A model generated the notes under the pieces. It did no database searches and was not told the DNA's origin. It saw nothing but the letters and a program-made list of their open reading frames with translations. A DNA stretch of 42,893 nucleotides from Mogibacterium sp. (GTDB taxonomy: Bacteria; Bacillota; Clostridia; Peptostreptococcales; Anaerovoracaceae). Location: NCBI GenBank assembly GCA_017433975.1, contig JAFRGD010000028.1, forward strand, positions 1 to 42,893, given 5' to 3'. This document shows positions 41,661-42,893 of the stretch, piece after piece. Each line of letters begins with the position of its first letter. The stretch's first letter is position 1. The position numbers and the translations under genes were made by a program.

Positions 41661-42652
41661 TTCGGGTGGTTCTGCCTGTCGACCGTCAGCGTGATCCGAC
41701 GGATGCCGGCTTCTTTCCGGAAGTCCGCCCTGATCCCCGCAGGAGCAAAGACCTGTTCCCGATGACGGACGATCATCCGCATCAGGCGGTTCGTCGCGAC
41801 AGAGCTGTCATCAATCGCTTTGAGTAGTCCGGTCGCGTTCCCGCTCCAGCTGCCGTTGGCAAGGACAAAGTCCCGGATCATATACATCGTCTCCGGGATC
41901 TGCTCCCTGACCATCGCGACCGCGTCCTGCTCTTCGAGGAGCGTCCACCGCGGATAGTCGAAGTCAAGAAGCAGCTTCTTCTCTGGGACGTCGCGGCCCC
42001 TGACGTACAGTTCCGCCGTCCGCGATCCCGCCGGATACTTCAGGACCATGTTCGTGTCGCTGGCGCCGCTGATCGCGGCGGACCCGGACAGTTCGTTGAA
42101 CGGGTCGTTCGGGTCCGGCATCTTCCGGAGATGGTGGACGAGGATGACAGCCTTGTTGTTCCGATCCGCGATGGCTTTGAGTGTCGCGAGTTCCGCGTAG
42201 TCTTTCGCGTAGACACCCTTCCCGACACCGGTGTCCGCCTCCCGGATCTTCTGGAACGTATCGAAGATGATGAGTCCGACGTCCGGGTACTTCCTAAGGA
42301 TCTCGTACAGGTGCTTCGTGAATTCTTCGCCGAGGCGGTAGCATTCGGTACTGAGGTACAGATTGTCCGGCGGGTCGTCCGTCAGTTCGACGAGCCGGTC
42401 CCGCATTCTCGCCATCGAGTCCTCGAGGCAGAAGTACAGTACCCCTGTCTGCTCAACAGGCTTACCGAGGAACGGTTCTCCCTTGCTGACCGAAAGGGCG
42501 AGGTCGAGCATCATCCAGCTCTTTCCGATCTTGGTGCCCCCGCCGAGGACGGTGAGCCCCTTCGGGATCAGCCCCGGGACGATCTCCCGCCTCTGTGGGA
42601 ACGTCCGGTAATAGATTTCTTCCGCAGTTTCTGTTTTGATTGGTCCGATCAT
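41648..42652 (-). CDS. repA: RepA-like hexameric-helicase ATPase
   Basis: The 334-residue protein is a RecA-fold ATPase of the RepA/AAA_25 type: Walker A GGGTKIGKS at 37-45, Walker B LIIFD at 127-131, a VHHLRK segment at 172-177 and the GSAAISGASD sensor at 190-199 are characteristic of RSF1010-type RepA helicases and RepA-like genes of integrative elements. It would load on single-stranded DNA and support replication of the excised element. The C-terminus (about 240-334) is helical and Arg-rich. The ATG at 42652 is preceded by AAAGGA. The stop lies in the iteron cluster and the upstream region holds 55-bp repeats. DnaB-like helicases of phages are the alternative. Confidence 0.85.
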   Translation of the reverse strand: MIGPIKTETAEEIYYRTFPQRREIVPGLIPKGLTVLGGGTKIGKSWMMLDLALSVSKGEPFLGKPVEQTGVLYFCLEDSMARMRDRLVELTDDPPDNLYLSTECYRLGEEFTKHLYEILRKYPDVGLIIFDTFQKIREADTGVGKGVYAKDYAELATLKAIADRNNKAVILVHHLRKMPDPNDPFNELSGSAAISGASDTNMVLKYPAGSRTAELYVRGRDVPEKKLLLDFDYPRWTLLEEQDAVAMVREQIPETMYMIRDFVLANGSWSGNATGLLKAIDDSSVATNRLMRMIVRHREQVFAPAGIRADFRKEAGIRRITLTVDRQNHPNDGQ

Positions 42653-42694
42653 TTTGTTATTCCTTTCATTGGTTTTGAAAAAGTCCCCTCATCC

Positions 42695-42866
42695 TATAGG
42701 CAGCGGGAGACCCTTGAAATTTCACCTATTGTGCGATGTTTTTCAAAAATACAGGATCTACCTGGATTTTCATCCGGCAAGGGGGTGAAAGTGACGATAC
42801 CCCTCCATAGATATAGGCACTGGGAGACCCCTGAAATTTCACCTATCACACTATGTTTTTTAAAAA
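42695..42866. repeat. Two 55-bp direct repeats upstream of repA
   Basis: Copies at 42695-42749 and 42812-42866 (117-bp period) match at 46 of 55 positions. The conserved core has TATAGGCA, GGGAGACCC, the palindrome TGAAATTTCA and CCTAT, so ATAGG and CCTAT bracket the palindrome. A hairpin (GGGGT 42782-42786 with ACCCC 42799-42803) lies between the copies. They form the leader side of repA, and more copies may follow past the window. Confidence 0.8.
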
Positions 42867-42893
42867 GTATGATGCTCTCATAGGACGAACAGA

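Larger units (their letters stand above)
39521..42893. mobile_element. Integrative, probably mobilizable element inserted at tRNA-Ser (left end only)
   Basis: The order tRNA-Ser 3' end, tyrosine integrase, MobC-like protein, repeat-rich region, RepA-like ATPase, all on the - strand reading toward the tRNA, is the typical end of an integrative and mobilizable element. Codon use and base composition of the integrase are far less GC-rich than the chromosome. The other att site, relaxase and cargo must lie beyond 42893. The exact att core cannot be defined from one end. Confidence 0.75.

Noticed and set aside
42695..42866. CRISPR array
   Set aside because: Only two copies, repeat length 55 bp with nine mismatches, and no cas genes; the period of 117 bp does not fit.

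Overview
The window is a chromosomal segment of a GC-rich, low-complexity-free anaerobic Bacillota (Clostridia-like) genome. The clues are the scpA-scpB-rluB cluster, a SAM-I (S-box) riboswitch in front of metK, butyrate kinase next to pyruvate carboxylase, larB/larE, UPF0210 and UPF0237 genes, AGGAGG-type ribosome sites, and TTG/GTG starts. Genus cannot be read from this sequence. Most genes are visibly GC-rich with strong third-position G/C; intergenic control regions and the right-hand element (integrase especially) are much AT-richer.

Left part (1-9161, all + strand): the Gly-rich tail of an upstream membrane protein, lemA, an orphan A24 prepilin-peptidase-like gene, glycerate kinase, an alpha/beta hydrolase, truA, mtnA, then the chromosome-segregation pair scpA/scpB, rluB and, directly behind them, a CARF-nuclease of the Card1/DUF1887 type with no CRISPR locus in sight. 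Next (9267-16059, all - strand): a cytidylate-kinase-like gene, an AlaX-type alanyl-tRNA editing gene, an AT-rich 300-bp region with five DnaA boxes, a gene broken by an in-frame amber codon, larE, UPF0210, an ACT-domain gene and larB. The last five look like one transcription unit (larB-ACT-UPF0210-larE-broken gene).

Middle (16126-35626, + strand): riboswitch-controlled metK, a 550-bp intergenic region carrying a 294-bp foldback (MITE-like) structure with 52-bp inverted ends, an alkD-type glycosylase, two flavoproteins, an intact hipBA toxin-antitoxin operon with several palindromic operators, dCMP deaminase, dapB, a pair of unfamiliar membrane proteins (one with a DnaJ C-terminal-like cytosolic domain, one resembling SLATT/DUF4231 2TM proteins), a DUF2207 membrane protein, typA, pyc and buk. 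Then on the - strand follow a SNF2 helicase with a helix-hairpin-helix module and a MATE transporter.

Right end (39436-42893): a tRNA-Ser(GGA) gene followed immediately by a tyrosine integrase, a MobC-like ribbon-helix-helix protein, a repeat-rich non-coding stretch (a 10-bp hairpin, 27-bp direct repeats, and a symmetric TGACGGT iteron cluster around an AT palindrome), a RepA-like hexameric-helicase ATPase, and further 55-bp repeats. This is the tRNA-proximal end of an integrative and probably mobilizable element that continues past the window.

Metabolically the window links methionine/SAM (metK, mtnA), lysine/diaminopimelate (dapB), pyruvate-to-oxaloacetate (pyc), butyrate/ATP (buk), glycerate and nickel-pincer cofactor (larB, larE) functions. 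The least explained items are the Card1-like gene in a housekeeping operon, the DnaA-box cluster, the foldback element and the iteron dyad.
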